A stretch of 64,000 nucleotides of DNA from Debaryomyces hansenii CBS767. Lineage: Eukaryota; Ascomycota; Pichiomycetes; Serinales; Debaryomycetaceae. A program made the translations under genes and the position numbers. Below, piece after piece: positions 9,308 through 20,051 of the stretch. Positions within the stretch are counted from its first letter, which is position 1, and each line of letters begins with the position of its first letter. The notes beneath the pieces are model-generated. The model did no database searches. It was not told the DNA's origin and saw only the letters and a list, made by a program, of their open reading frames with translations. The stretch is from contig NC_006046.2 in NCBI RefSeq assembly GCF_000006445.2, positions 1,426,001 through 1,490,000 on the forward strand. The letters run 5' to 3'.

Positions 9308-10293
9308 CTAGTGGACCTTTTATATGTATGAAGTACACGCGAGAATATTCCTACAGGTTTTGAATGCATGGTGTCGAAAATGGGAAGCGGATGGAACTAG
9401 TTACTAGGAAAGACAAAATTCCGAATTTGATAAGAAGAAGTATAGCGAGAAAATGGGTTATGTGAAGAGCTTATTTGTGTTGGTATCGCTTTTCGATGCA
9501 ATGGGTACACTGGAGATGTCTCAGACTAACACAGTTTTATAGCACTATCTATAGGACTAATTATCACAAAAAAGAAGCCGAGCAACCAATGTGTTAGTAG
9601 TTCAAGCTACTTGTATCTCGTCCATTAAACGACCACTACTATTAGGAACGGCCATACAACGTTGCAAAAGTGAAAAAATGCAACATCACGTGACTTCTAA
9701 CCAGTAGGCTTTTTGATACTTGAGTTAAGAGATAATGGATTTGAAAGATAAATAGGGATTAGTAACAAATCAGAGTAGTTGAGACGGAAGAAGACGTTAT
9801 TGAACTGTTCTTGATGCGGTGTAGTATGTTTCTGTGGGTCAGAATGACATTCCAGGACCTTTTGTACTAAAGGCGGATGAGCTGAATTCATATCTTCCTA
9901 TTGATCACTAGCACGTAGCCAGCTAAATACATCCCGTGGATAATGCCTACTACCCGTAATCATAGGATCATTGCAGCAGTAATAGAACATGAGTCCATGA
10001 CACATTCGATAAAGATGCAAGTAATTTCCCAAATTTTCTATACCAGCCAATTCTCCACAACGATCAATCCACCAACAGTCAATACATATATTGTACCACT
10101 GTATCACAAGTCACCCTATACACAGACAACCTTTACATATTATTTATACATTTATTGTGTATTCTTTATACACCAAGTTTTATGTACAGTTAGATATTAT
10201 ACCATTTCAAGAAGCTTCTTAGTTTATACCACTATACTATCCTATCCGAGTATATACCCTCTAATTTATCGTGTTTTTTTTTGTTTGATTAAC

Positions 10294-10449
10294 TTATAAT
10301 TGTGGGACTAACATTTCCATCAATGGAGATTGGATAAAGAAGACACCGGCGGCGAACAAAGTTGCATTAAGAGCAATAGTGAAAGCTGGAGTTTTCTTGA
10401 TTTGTTCGAGCTTAGATTCAGGCTTTGGAGTTGGAATACGACCAGACAT
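10294..10449 (-). CDS. TOM6: TOM complex subunit Tom6
   Basis: This 51-aa reading frame runs from the ATG at 10447-10449 to TAA at 10294-10296. Its second half, with TIALNATLFAAG followed by FIQSPLMEML and PQL at the end, matches baker's yeast Tom6 almost residue for residue. Tom6 is a tail-anchored small subunit of the translocase of the outer mitochondrial membrane and stabilises the Tom40-Tom22 assembly. One transmembrane helix spans about residues 22-42. The N-terminal cytosolic part is shorter than in S. cerevisiae (51 versus 61 aa). The gene is divergent from RNA1 with a 191-bp shared promoter. Confidence 0.95.
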   Translation of the reverse strand: MSGRIPTPKPESKLEQIKKTPAFTIALNATLFAAGVFFIQSPLMEMLVPQL

Positions 10450-10549
10450 TTTATATATTATTAACTTAGATTAAAAGTACCGGAATCAAGATACTAACAA
10501 TTAGTAGATGAGAAAAGTTTTAAAGTTGTCGAAACCTCAAAAAAAGGAT

Positions 10550-10555
10550 CACGTG
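10550..10555. promoter_or_regulatory. CACGTG E-box in TOM6/RNA1 promoter
   Basis: A palindromic CACGTG lies between the divergent TOM6 and RNA1 starts, followed by a T-rich tract. It is a candidate site for Cbf1-type bHLH factors. Binding is inferred. Confidence 0.4.
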
Positions 10556-10640
10556 AATATGGTTTGCTCTCAGGGAATTTTTTTTTTAACTGATTGTATA
10601 CACCAGAATCAACTACATATGGAAACAAATATATAGGAAA

Positions 10641-11885
10641 ATGGCATCTGTTGAAGTTGATTTAGGAGTAACTCCAGAAAATACTTACTCTATTCGTGGT
10701 AAGCAGTTGAAGTTTGATTCCAAAAAGGATATTGAACCTTATTTAGAAGAAATAAATTCTAAGTCAGAGATTTTGAAACTTGATTTCTCTGGTAACACTA
10801 TTGGTATTGAAGCGTCTGAGGCGTTAGCAGCATCTATTTTGAAGCATAAGGACAGCTTAGTAGAAGTTGATTTTTCGGATTTATACACAGGTAGATTAAA
10901 TACTGAGATTCCTCAATCATTACAGCATTTATTACCAGCATTTTTGGAATGTTCTTATTTGAAATTAATTAATTTGAGTGATAATGCGTTTGGTTTGCAG
11001 ACCATTGATCCGATAGAAAAGTATTTGGCGAAAGCGGTATCTGTTCAACACTTGATTTTGTCCAATAACGGTATGGGACCTTTTGCGGGTGCAAGAATCG
11101 GTAAATCGCTTTACAAGTTATCACAAGCAAAGAAAAGCCAAGGTAAGAGTTCATTGAGAACATTTATTTGTGGTAGAAACAGATTGGAAAATGGTTCTAC
11201 TAACTATTTGTCAATTGGGTTGAGAAACCACGAGGATTTACAAATTGTAAAATTGTACCAAAACGGTATCAGACCAAGTGGGATTATGAATTTGATTAAG
11301 AATGGTTTATCTCAAAACAGGAAATTGCAAATCATTGATTTACAAGATAACACGTTGACTACTAAGGCTTCTGTTGTATTAGCAAATGCTTTATCTAACT
11401 GGAATGATTTACAAGAATTAAACCTTAATGACTGTTTATTGAAACCTCATGGTTCTTTAAAGTTATGTCAGGCTTTGGAAGAAGGTATGATCAGAGAAAA
11501 ATTCACAACATTGAAATTACAATATAATGAATTAGAGGCTTCAAGTTTAGATCATTTATTGGCAGCCGTCGAGAAGAAATTGCCAAAGTTAAAGTCATTA
11601 GAATTAAATGGTAATAGATTCGAGGAAGACGCAGCATTTATCGAAAAGGTTAATGAAATTTTCGAAAACAGAGGTATGGGTGAACTTGATGAACTAGATG
11701 ACTTAGAGGAAATCGATAGTGAAGAAGAGGAAGAAGAAGAGGAAGAGGAAGAAGAAGGTGAAGAAGAAGAAGAAGATTTAGATGAATTAGAAAAAGAATT
11801 GGAAGGTGTCCATATAATGGAAGACTCGAAGGAAGACTCGATTGATGATATTACTGGTGGATTGGCTAAAACCCATATCAAGTAA
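10641..11885 (+). CDS. RNA1: Ran GTPase-activating protein Rna1
   Basis: This 414-aa protein activates GTP hydrolysis by Ran (Gsp1) in the cytoplasm and so drives nuclear transport. It consists of leucine-rich repeats across about residues 25-335 and a highly acidic tail (about residues 348-385, including a near-continuous Glu run). This is the standard RanGAP/Rna1 design at the usual length (about 400 aa). The conserved Arg and Asn finger region lies in the early repeats. The acidic tail is encoded by a GAA/GAG purine tract at 11690-11790, which makes long antisense shadow frames there. Confidence 0.95.
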   Translation: MASVEVDLGVTPENTYSIRGKQLKFDSKKDIEPYLEEINSKSEILKLDFSGNTIGIEASEALAASILKHKDSLVEVDFSDLYTGRLNTEIPQSLQHLLPAFLECSYLKLINLSDNAFGLQTIDPIEKYLAKAVSVQHLILSNNGMGPFAGARIGKSLYKLSQAKKSQGKSSLRTFICGRNRLENGSTNYLSIGLRNHEDLQIVKLYQNGIRPSGIMNLIKNGLSQNRKLQIIDLQDNTLTTKASVVLANALSNWNDLQELNLNDCLLKPHGSLKLCQALEEGMIREKFTTLKLQYNELEASSLDHLLAAVEKKLPKLKSLELNGNRFEEDAAFIEKVNEIFENRGMGELDELDDLEEIDSEEEEEEEEEEEEGEEEEEDLDELEKELEGVHIMEDSKEDSIDDITGGLAKTHIK

Positions 11886-12041
11886 ATTAATTCTATAGTT
11901 AGTAGTTAGTATTGTTAATAGATGTATTATTAAACATTAATGGCATGCTGATGACGTGCATTTAAAAAGTATTGTAGGAGCGCTCGATTCATAAAATTTA
12001 TTTTACAACAATCTCTGTAACTAGAAAGTACATATCTTTAA

Positions 12042-15000
12042 ATGTCCAGCTTGTTTAAACTCTCTATACAAGGAATTCGGTCTTTTGACTCAGAAAGACA
12101 CGAAACGATTCAATTTGGGTTTCCATTAACTTTAATCTGTGGGCAAAATGGGTGTGGAAAGACAACAATTATTGAATGTTTAAAATATGCAACTACTGGT
12201 GATTTGCCTCCGAATTCTAAAGGTGGAGCATTTGTTAATGATCCTTCAATAGCATCTCGAAGTTCTGTAACTGCCCAAGTGAAATTGGCGTTTTTGAATG
12301 CAAATGGTAAATCCATGATTACTACTAGGACTATGCAGTTAACCAAAAAGAAGACCAGATCAGGTGTTTCATCAAACACTTTTAAGACGTTGGATGGTCA
12401 GTTAGCAGTAATGGACAAGGGAACGAAAACAACTATTAGCACGAAGAATGCCGAATTAGATACATCAATCCCAATTTACTTAGGTGCTTCTAGAGCAATA
12501 TTGGATTATGTTATATTTTGTCATCAGGATGATAGCTTATGGCCATTAAGTGAAGCTTCAGTTTTAAAAAAGAGATTTGACGATATATTTGAGGCTCTGA
12601 AGTTCACAAAGGTCCTAGATAATTTAAAGACGATAAAGAAAGACATGACTACGGATATTAAATTAATAGAGCAAAGCGTCCATCATTTGAAAATAGATAA
12701 GAGCAGAGCAAAGAAAATCAATGAAAAAGTAAACGATTTGAACCAAAAGGTAGACACCTATACAGAAGAGATTGCAACCATAACTATGGATATTGAGGAG
12801 AAGGAAAAAGAAGCCGAAGCGTTATTCTTATCAAACCAACAATTTCATGAAACGCTATCCAAAATTGAACATTTAAACTTTATTCAAAAATCGTATAAGG
12901 AGCAAATAGATAGGCTAAATAAATCAATCTATAAATTGCCAGATCTGGATGAGGAATTAAGGGAACAATTGAATAACTATGAAAATATAACTAACGAAAA
13001 GGCCTCACAGATAAAGAGGTTAAATGATGAAAATGTAAAATTACATGAAAACTTGAAAGACAAAAGAAATGAATTTAACCAAATCATACGATTAGAGGGC
13101 TCATTGAAGTCGAAGGAAGAATTTTATAAGGAAAACGTAATTAATTTATCAAATCTTGTTCTCAAATCGCAAGACTATTTTGATTTATCATATACAGATG
13201 TTGACCTAAAAGATGATGATAAGATTGAAGAATTTAAAGAAACCATAGAAAAAAAGTTACAAGATTTAAAATCGGATTATAATACTTTAGTTAATAAGCA
13301 TTCCGAAGATGAATCACTTCTCGAAAGCGCTGTTCAAGAAGTAACTAATTCTATAGCGAGAGAAAAACAACACCAAGACTATTGTAACGATGATATTGAG
13401 CGAGGAAGGAAAAAAATAAATGAATTTAAGAAAAAGATGGACCATTTGCAATATAACGAAGGTGATTTGGAAATAGAAAGGTCTGAGTTAGAAAGTCTAC
13501 TTTCAAGATATGAAGAAAAAAAGAGCCAGAGTGATTCCAGCAGATATGAGTCTAAAGTGGATTCATATAATGGTGATCTCTTGACCCTAGAACATGAATT
13601 AGAAGAACTTAATAAAAAGATTTCTGCAAGTAACAAGCAATCAGACGTACATGCGAAGTTATCTTTATTGAATGAAGCAATCATGCATAAATCTAAAGCA
13701 TTATTAAAGATTATTTCCAGCAACGAGAAATTGTTCTCAGAGAGAACAACTTTACCACTTAAGGCTGAAACATGTGAAGAGATACTTACCAAATATATAT
13801 CATCAAATTCGGATGAGGTCGAGAAAGAACAGGTTGTTGTAAGCACTAAGAGCAAAAAGTTTGATTCATTAAACGCGTTATTGGACTCAAACAGTGAAAC
13901 TATGAAAAGTTATGAAGAAAGAATTGGAAAATACAAAGAACGCATACTCAAGGAGATCACAGAAGATGAAATTGATCAATACGAGCAAATATTAGAGGAT
14001 TTAGAAGAAGATTTCCGTGATACCCTGGAAGCATTAAATACATTTGAAGTAAGTCGACAATTTAAAATCAAAGCAATAGAAATAGCCAAGAAAGATGAAC
14101 ATTGTACATTATGCTTAAGGTCATTTGACTCTCCTGGATTAAAGAATTTTGTTAGTTTGTTGCAAGATGATGTGAAAAAGATGAATGTTGAAGAGTTAAC
14201 TAAGAATGTTGAGATAGCAAAAAAAGAATTAGAATCAACTAAAGCGATAAATTCTGACGTACTTCAATATAGGAAGCTCTCTCTGGAAGTTACAGATCTT
14301 AAGTCGCATATAGATAAGACCAAGCTGGATACTTTAAACGCAAAGGAAGATTTCGAAACTGGACTTAATCGCTTAGGAAATTTAAAATCTAACATGGACG
14401 CTTTAAACTCTTTAAAGAATCCTATTTACGATATTGTAAGAATTAAAAATGATATCAACGATAGTAATAGACAAATAGAGGCGTTGAAAGATGAGTTAAG
14501 CGAGTATGGAGTGTCGAAGACTCCACTCGACGAATTACAACAGCTTCAACAATCTAAGAACATGGAGATTAAGGATTTGAGAATACAAATAAACGAAATT
14601 AATGAATTAAAATTCACGAAACAGAAAGAGCTCGCAAGATTAGAAAATAATATCAAAGATAAACAGTTGGCAATAAGTAATATGGAAAGATCGTTCGTTG
14701 ACCTCAAAAATCTTAGAGAATCTATTGATGAAAATGAGAAACATATTAACGAGTTGAATAAAAAACTGACTGACATCAAGAATGTTTTGGATGAATTTCA
14801 TGATAAACAAAATGTTCATCAAGAAGAATTAAGGAAAACTAAGGATAGTAATAAGAAAATACGAGAAAAAGAAGTCAGCAACGTAGATAAAATTGAAAAG
14901 ATTGTTTCAAACTTTTTGAGTCTCTACAATGCTACTAAATCATTTTTGAAAATTGAATTACCAAAATTGAAGGAAGTAGAAACAAAAATTAGAGAGACCG

Positions 15001-15971
15001 AAAGTGTGACAAAAGGAGTTGAAATTGAAATACTGGAATCGGAATCCCACATAAAACGCCTTGAAAAGTCCATTAATGAATCATCAAATTTTAAAAGTAA
15101 TATTCGTGATAACTTGGAGTATAGAAATGTTCAAAAAGAATTGGAGGGTATTGATAACCAAGTTCATAGCCTTGATATTTCAAATGCTCAGGCCAAGAAA
15201 GATGAATATCAAGAGACGTCAAAGAATTTGAGAAATATATTAACAAAACTAAATGCAGATTATGCTGGAAAAGTGGGCGAGGTAAGACAGATGAAAGATC
15301 AAATATCATCGCTCCAAAATGAGCTAAGTAACGAATACAAGAATATCGATAGAACATACCATGAAGAATGGATTAAGTTACAAACAAATATGTTAGTATC
15401 AAATGATATACAGACTTATTCGAAGGCGTTAGATAATGCAATAATGAAATATCATAGTATGAAAATGGAAGATATAAATAGAATATTAGGCGAGTTATGG
15501 AGACAAACATATAAAGGTACCGATGTTGATACAATCTCAATAAAAAGTGATGTCAATGTTCAAGCGAAAGGTAATAGATCTTATAATTATCGCGTGGTAA
15601 TGTATAAACAGGATTCTGAATTGGATATGAGAGGTAGATGTTCTGCAGGTCAAAAAGTTCTTACAAGTATTCTCATAAGATTAGCGTTGGCGGAATGTTT
15701 TGGAGCAAATTGTGGTATCATTGCTTTAGATGAGCCAACAACGAATTTAGACCTGGAAAATACTGAATCATTGGCTCAGGCTCTAAATAAAATAATTGAA
15801 TTCAGAAAAAACCAGAAAAACTTTCAATTAATTGTCATCACACATGATGAAAAGTTCTTGAGTCATATCAATGGGGATAATTTCACAGATCATTTCTATA
15901 GGGTTCAAAGAGATGAACACCAGAAGTCAATAATCAGAAGCTTACCTATAAGTCTTATTCAAGAAGATTAA
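12042..15971 (+). CDS. RAD50: DNA double-strand break repair ATPase Rad50
   Basis: This 1309-aa SMC-like ATPase is the Rad50 subunit of the Mre11-Rad50-Xrs2 complex, which senses and processes DNA ends. Walker A GQNGCGKTT is at residues 34-42. Two long coiled coils flank a zinc hook CTLC (C688 and C691). The ABC signature SAGQK is near residue 1200 and Walker B, ending in LDEP, near 1230. Length matches baker's yeast Rad50 (1312 aa). The stop lies only 28 bp from the stop of the convergent acyltransferase gene. Confidence 0.98.
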   Translation: MSSLFKLSIQGIRSFDSERHETIQFGFPLTLICGQNGCGKTTIIECLKYATTGDLPPNSKGGAFVNDPSIASRSSVTAQVKLAFLNANGKSMITTRTMQLTKKKTRSGVSSNTFKTLDGQLAVMDKGTKTTISTKNAELDTSIPIYLGASRAILDYVIFCHQDDSLWPLSEASVLKKRFDDIFEALKFTKVLDNLKTIKKDMTTDIKLIEQSVHHLKIDKSRAKKINEKVNDLNQKVDTYTEEIATITMDIEEKEKEAEALFLSNQQFHETLSKIEHLNFIQKSYKEQIDRLNKSIYKLPDLDEELREQLNNYENITNEKASQIKRLNDENVKLHENLKDKRNEFNQIIRLEGSLKSKEEFYKENVINLSNLVLKSQDYFDLSYTDVDLKDDDKIEEFKETIEKKLQDLKSDYNTLVNKHSEDESLLESAVQEVTNSIAREKQHQDYCNDDIERGRKKINEFKKKMDHLQYNEGDLEIERSELESLLSRYEEKKSQSDSSRYESKVDSYNGDLLTLEHELEELNKKISASNKQSDVHAKLSLLNEAIMHKSKALLKIISSNEKLFSERTTLPLKAETCEEILTKYISSNSDEVEKEQVVVSTKSKKFDSLNALLDSNSETMKSYEERIGKYKERILKEITEDEIDQYEQILEDLEEDFRDTLEALNTFEVSRQFKIKAIEIAKKDEHCTLCLRSFDSPGLKNFVSLLQDDVKKMNVEELTKNVEIAKKELESTKAINSDVLQYRKLSLEVTDLKSHIDKTKLDTLNAKEDFETGLNRLGNLKSNMDALNSLKNPIYDIVRIKNDINDSNRQIEALKDELSEYGVSKTPLDELQQLQQSKNMEIKDLRIQINEINELKFTKQKELARLENNIKDKQLAISNMERSFVDLKNLRESIDENEKHINELNKKLTDIKNVLDEFHDKQNVHQEELRKTKDSNKKIREKEVSNVDKIEKIVSNFLSLYNATKSFLKIELPKLKEVETKIRETESVTKGVEIEILESESHIKRLEKSINESSNFKSNIRDNLEYRNVQKELEGIDNQVHSLDISNAQAKKDEYQETSKNLRNILTKLNADYAGKVGEVRQMKDQISSLQNELSNEYKNIDRTYHEEWIKLQTNMLVSNDIQTYSKALDNAIMKYHSMKMEDINRILGELWRQTYKGTDVDTISIKSDVNVQAKGNRSYNYRVVMYKQDSELDMRGRCSAGQKVLTSILIRLALAECFGANCGIIALDEPTTNLDLENTESLAQALNKIIEFRKNQKNFQLIVITHDEKFLSHINGDNFTDHFYRVQRDEHQKSIIRSLPISLIQED

Positions 15972-15999
15972 ATGAAATTTACATTAGTATATATAATAA

Positions 16000-17200
16000 T
16001 TATATACTGCTTTTTATTGAACCCAGTCTGAACACACCCGTTTTAATCTGTGGCGGGCTATTTTGAGGAGTTCTACCTTTATTAACAGAAAATGTAGTTG
16101 CTTTTGATAGATCCGTTTTCCACTGGTCTAAGAACTTATCTTTTTCAACCCAAGTATTTTCTAGCCATTTCTCTATTTTGCTCCTCTTTGTTGGAACTCT
16201 CAGTAACCTCTTGGATTTAACATGTATATGTATCGTTATTGGATTATCTGAAGAGAATATTTCTAATAGATTTGGCGATACTAAATTTACACCCTTGTCC
16301 TGGGGGGTTTCCGATGAACTTACTGCATTACTTTCGTCTTTAGATGCTTTATTTGTAGGTGTTTTTGATTCTATACTTTTCGACTCATATAAAACCGATA
16401 CATCATAAAGCTGATTAAATTTAGAATGCTCTTTGCTGTTTAAAGTTGAAATCACATTATAAAATGCTGAGAACCTGGGATATAATATATTTTGCAACGT
16501 CGGTAAGTAAAACTTTTCGCCCTGAGCTTTTTGTAAGGAAGAATCCTCTTCAGTCCAAATATTTACTTCAGGGAACAATACGATCCATTCTGGAACTTTG
16601 CTTTTCAGGATCTTTCCAAATACGATTTTGCTCAAAGAACTCTCTAATTCCCAATTTTCATCACATTTTGCTAGGTTAATTAGCACTCTTATTGATGGAA
16701 TACGCCATAGTTTGAACCAAGTAAAAAAGTTGATTCTGGGAAGAGTGAGGTTTTTGAAAGATTTTTCGTTTTCTTCATTATTCAGCATATCATTTGTGTA
16801 CCTAGCCAAGTAGGCCATGGCTATGAAATCAACTAGAGATTTGTGATTACTTATAATAATTGCAGAATCCGTATTAATATCGTCTCCTGTTACAACAAAG
16901 TTCACTCCATTCATATTCTAAAATTGTCAGTCAGTATTTTCCCATACCCTAGTTATTAAATATACATACCAAAAAATAAATACATAACTCCCAGAACATA
17001 GAGGCAGATATTCTTTTGATGTTATTTATGCTTTCTGGAAGCAAATAATGTAGACCCAAACAAGCTGTTGAAATGAGCTTGTATAAGAATGCAGCTGCAA
17101 AGAGAATAAGCAATATAAGACTGCCTCTCATTCTAGAGATAATTGAAGTAGTGCCATGTTCTGAATCAGATGCTATGCCAATGTGGTTTATCAACTCCAT
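16000..17200 (-). CDS. CST26: Lysophospholipid acyltransferase, CST26/PSI1-like, one intron
   Basis: This is a spliced gene of 382 codons. Exon 1 is 16970-17200 (77 codons) and exon 2 is 16000-16917; both meet in phase 0. The joined protein has an N-terminal membrane helix (about residues 26-50), the PlsC motif NHKSLVD with H102 and D107, and the second PlsC block as FPEVN, followed by a YPRFSAF block and a basic tail. This fits the LPLAT family of Cst26/Psi1 and YDR018C, ER acyltransferases that remodel phosphatidylinositol at the sn-1 position. FPEG is changed to FPEV, a variant seen in this subfamily to my knowledge but not checked. Vps66 is a less likely alternative. Confidence 0.8.
16918..16969 (-). 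other. Spliceosomal intron in acyltransferase gene
   Basis: This 52-nt intron has donor GTATGT at 16964-16969, a branch-like TACTGAC about 17 nt before the acceptor, and acceptor TTTTAG ending at 16918. Splicing removes an in-frame TAG and joins two frames that together make the whole PlsC domain. Confidence 0.85.
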
Positions 17201-17398
17201 TATCTCTCAATGTTATAATGCTGTTTTAATTACTTCACTATAAGTATAGACTATTAGTATATGGTCTTCTTGATAACCACAAACAGTTGCAACGTGCGGC
17301 TCCTAGAATTTTTTTTTTTTTAAGTTCATCTAAGATGAGGCAGAAATTTATATACTGGTAAATTAATTTGTTAAAGTCAAGTAGCACGTTATAATAGG

Positions 17399-19927
17399 AT
17401 GTCTCGTTTGATTGTAAAGGGCCTTCCTAAGTATTTCACCGAGCAGAAGCTCAGGGAGCATTTTTCTAAAAAAGGGGATGTTACTGATGTTAAACTCATG
17501 AAGAAAAGAAATGGTGAATCAAGAAGATTTGCATTTATAGGTTATAAATCATTTGAAGATGCAGAAAAGTCGGCCAGATTTTTCGATAAGTCATTTATAG
17601 ATACAGCTAGGATTGATGTTGAGTTAGCCAAAACTTTCTCCGATCCTTCAGTTCCTTTGTCATTCAAAGAAAAAAGAAGATTAAACGATGAAAAGCTTAG
17701 GGAACAAGAAGCAAGGTTGGTAGAAGAGCAAGAGAGGAAAAATAAAAAGCAGAGAACAAACAAATCAACTATTGATGAAGAAATCGAAAACAACCCTAAA
17801 TTAAGAGAATTCATGGAAGTGATGAAGCCGTCTCATCAAGTGAAGTCATGGGCTAACTTTGATGTGGCTGATGGGACAGGGGCTCCTTCTACCCAAGCAT
17901 TGGCTGATGAACTAGCCAGACAAGACGGAAACGAATTGTCTACGGAAAGTAATAAACCTAATGTTTTACAGGCTCCTGAGGGGGAAAGTGATGATGAATA
18001 TGAAGACTTTAAACCAACAGATGCAAACAAAGGAGAAGTAGAGGAGGAAGAAGAAGAAGAAAAAATGATAAGTTTAAGCGACTTACCAGAAGAGGAGAAC
18101 AAGTTGGCTAATGATGAAAATGTTACTGATCTTGATTGGTTAAAATTGAGAAGAAGGCGTATGAAGGATAATGAACCAGCTGAAGATCCACAAGCCCGTG
18201 AAGCGGTTTCCAAAGATGAGATAATCCCTGCAGAAGTTGAAAGATTACCTGAAAGATACTTGGAAGAACCTCAGCAATCACCAGAAGAAATAACTATTGC
18301 AAAAATTTCCGAAACTGGTCGTTTATTTGTTAGAAATATTTTATACACTTCTACAGAACAAGAATTCCGTGAACTATTTGAAACATACGGACCGCTTGAG
18401 GAAGTACATGTTGCCATTGATACTCGTACCGGTAAATCCAAAGGATTTGTTTATATTCAATTCTTTAAGAGTGAAAATGCTGTATCGGCATATCATGCTT
18501 TGGATAAACAAATTTTTCAAGGTCGTTTATTGCATATTTTACCTGCTGAGAAGAAGAAGGATCATAGGCTAGATGAGTTTGACTTGAAAAATCTTCCATT
18601 GAAGAAACAACGTGAATTGAAAAGAAAAGACCATGCATCAAAAACACAATTTAGTTGGAATTCATTATACATGAATAGTGACGCTGTATTAGATTCGGTT
18701 GCTGCAAAGATGGGTGTTTCAAAATCACAATTGATTGATGCTCAAAGTTCTAATTCTGCGGTAAAGCAAGCTTTAGCAGAAGCACATGTCATTGGGGATG
18801 TCAGAAAGTATTTTGAGAATAAAGGTGTCGATTTAACTACATTTGATAAAAAGGAAAGAGACGATAAAGTCATTTTGGTCAAGAATTTCCCTTATGGTAC
18901 AACTATTGAAGAAATTGGGGAATTATTTTCTGAATATGGCCAATTAAAAAGAATGTTGATGCCTCCAGCTGGGACAATTGCGATTGTTGAGTTCCGTGAT
19001 GCGCCAAGTGCAAGAGCAGCATTCCAAAAATTAGCATATAGAAGGTTTGGGAAGAGTATTATATATTTGGAAAAGGGTCCAAAAGATTTGTTTACTCGTG
19101 AACCTTCGTCGGATGAAAATAATGAAATCTCTGAAAAGCCTGATGAAAAGGCTGTTGAGGTTAAGGTAACAGCCAATGATATAATGGGTGAGTCTAAGGT
19201 CGAAGAAGATGAAGACACAATTGACGGTCCTACGGTTTCTATATTTGTCAAGAACTTGAATTTTGCTACTACTTCCCAAAGATTGACAGAGGCTTTTCAA
19301 GCTCTTCCAGGGTTTATTGTTGCCAAAGTCAAGGTCAAACCAGATCCAAAGAAATCAGGAAGTACCCTCAGTATGGGATTTGGTTTTGTTGAGTTTAGAA
19401 CTAAAGAACAAGCAAATGTGGCTATTTCCACCATGAATGATTATGTTTTGGATGGACACAAATTACAATTGAAGTTGTCTCATAGACAAAGTGGATCTAC
19501 ATCTACTTCCTCTAAAAGTGAAAAGTCTAACAAATCTAATAAAATCATTATCAAGAATTTACCTTTCGAAGCTACAAGAAAGGATGTGTTGGAATTATTC
19601 GGTGCTTTTGGCCAATTGAAGTCCGTTAGAGTACCTAAGAAGTTTGACAAATCAGCTAGAGGGTTTGCTTTTGTTGAGTTCTCATTATTAAAGGAAGCCG
19701 AAAATGCAATGAACCAATTAGAAGGTGTCCATTTGCTTGGTAGAAGATTAGTTATGCAATATGCGGAACAAGATGCTGGAGACGCTGAAGCCGAAATAGA
19801 CAGAATGACAAAGAAGGTAAAGAAACAAGTAGCAACTCAACAGTTAGCATCTGCAAGATTAGCCGGTAAGGGTAAGAATATTGATTTGGAAGAAGAATCA
19901 GGCGATGAGTTTGATATTGCAAATTAG
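17399..19927 (+). CDS. MRD1: Multiple RNA-binding domain protein Mrd1
   Basis: This 842-aa protein carries five RRM domains at about residues 1-80, 307-385, 490-560, 613-695 and 714-795, separated by charged linkers. That number and order define Mrd1, an essential U3 snoRNP and pre-rRNA binding factor needed for early cleavages toward 18S rRNA in the nucleolus. RNP1-type octamers are visible (KGFVYIQF, GFGFVEF, RGFAFVEF). Length is close to the yeast orthologue (887 aa). It is divergent from the acyltransferase with a 198-bp spacer that holds an A/T tract at 17309-17321. Confidence 0.96.
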   Translation: MSRLIVKGLPKYFTEQKLREHFSKKGDVTDVKLMKKRNGESRRFAFIGYKSFEDAEKSARFFDKSFIDTARIDVELAKTFSDPSVPLSFKEKRRLNDEKLREQEARLVEEQERKNKKQRTNKSTIDEEIENNPKLREFMEVMKPSHQVKSWANFDVADGTGAPSTQALADELARQDGNELSTESNKPNVLQAPEGESDDEYEDFKPTDANKGEVEEEEEEEKMISLSDLPEEENKLANDENVTDLDWLKLRRRRMKDNEPAEDPQAREAVSKDEIIPAEVERLPERYLEEPQQSPEEITIAKISETGRLFVRNILYTSTEQEFRELFETYGPLEEVHVAIDTRTGKSKGFVYIQFFKSENAVSAYHALDKQIFQGRLLHILPAEKKKDHRLDEFDLKNLPLKKQRELKRKDHASKTQFSWNSLYMNSDAVLDSVAAKMGVSKSQLIDAQSSNSAVKQALAEAHVIGDVRKYFENKGVDLTTFDKKERDDKVILVKNFPYGTTIEEIGELFSEYGQLKRMLMPPAGTIAIVEFRDAPSARAAFQKLAYRRFGKSIIYLEKGPKDLFTREPSSDENNEISEKPDEKAVEVKVTANDIMGESKVEEDEDTIDGPTVSIFVKNLNFATTSQRLTEAFQALPGFIVAKVKVKPDPKKSGSTLSMGFGFVEFRTKEQANVAISTMNDYVLDGHKLQLKLSHRQSGSTSTSSKSEKSNKSNKIIIKNLPFEATRKDVLELFGAFGQLKSVRVPKKFDKSARGFAFVEFSLLKEAENAMNQLEGVHLLGRRLVMQYAEQDAGDAEAEIDRMTKKVKKQVATQQLASARLAGKGKNIDLEEESGDEFDIAN

Positions 19928-20051
19928 TAGAGTTATATCATGTAAAATATATGTACATAGATTTTGTATAATTTCACTCGCGAAACTGAGAATTATTTTT
20001 GAATATCATAATTTAACCTACTGGGCATCAATTTTTCTGATACCAAGAACC

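Larger units (their letters stand above)
8733..10293. other. Long intergenic region upstream of oxidase B
   Basis: These 1.56 kb have no intact gene. They hold the oxidase B promoter with CCTCGG motifs, a probable decayed MARVEL fragment (9196-9307), a CACGTG at 9687-9692, and an AT-rich stretch toward TOM6. Short frames at 9697-9891, 9898-10107 and 9943-10299 overlap one another and look random. Confidence 0.6.

Noticed and set aside
8952..9338. 128-codon minus-strand frame taken as a gene
   Set aside because: It begins with GTG, has no early ATG and no domain; only the middle part resembles the MARVEL gene tail, so it is listed as a probable relic instead.
9943..10299. 118-codon plus-strand frame with ATG start
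   Set aside because: It overlaps the end of TOM6 on the other strand, is dominated by Tyr/Ile/Thr from AT-rich DNA, and has no family pattern.
11552..11881. 109-codon Ser-rich minus-strand frame
   Set aside because: It is the antisense reading of the GAA/GAG acidic tail of RNA1.
19881..20051. Upstream extension of the PCP1 frame into MRD1
   Set aside because: It overlaps the MRD1 3' end, is not family-like, and the ATG at 20052 gives a normal presequence and length.
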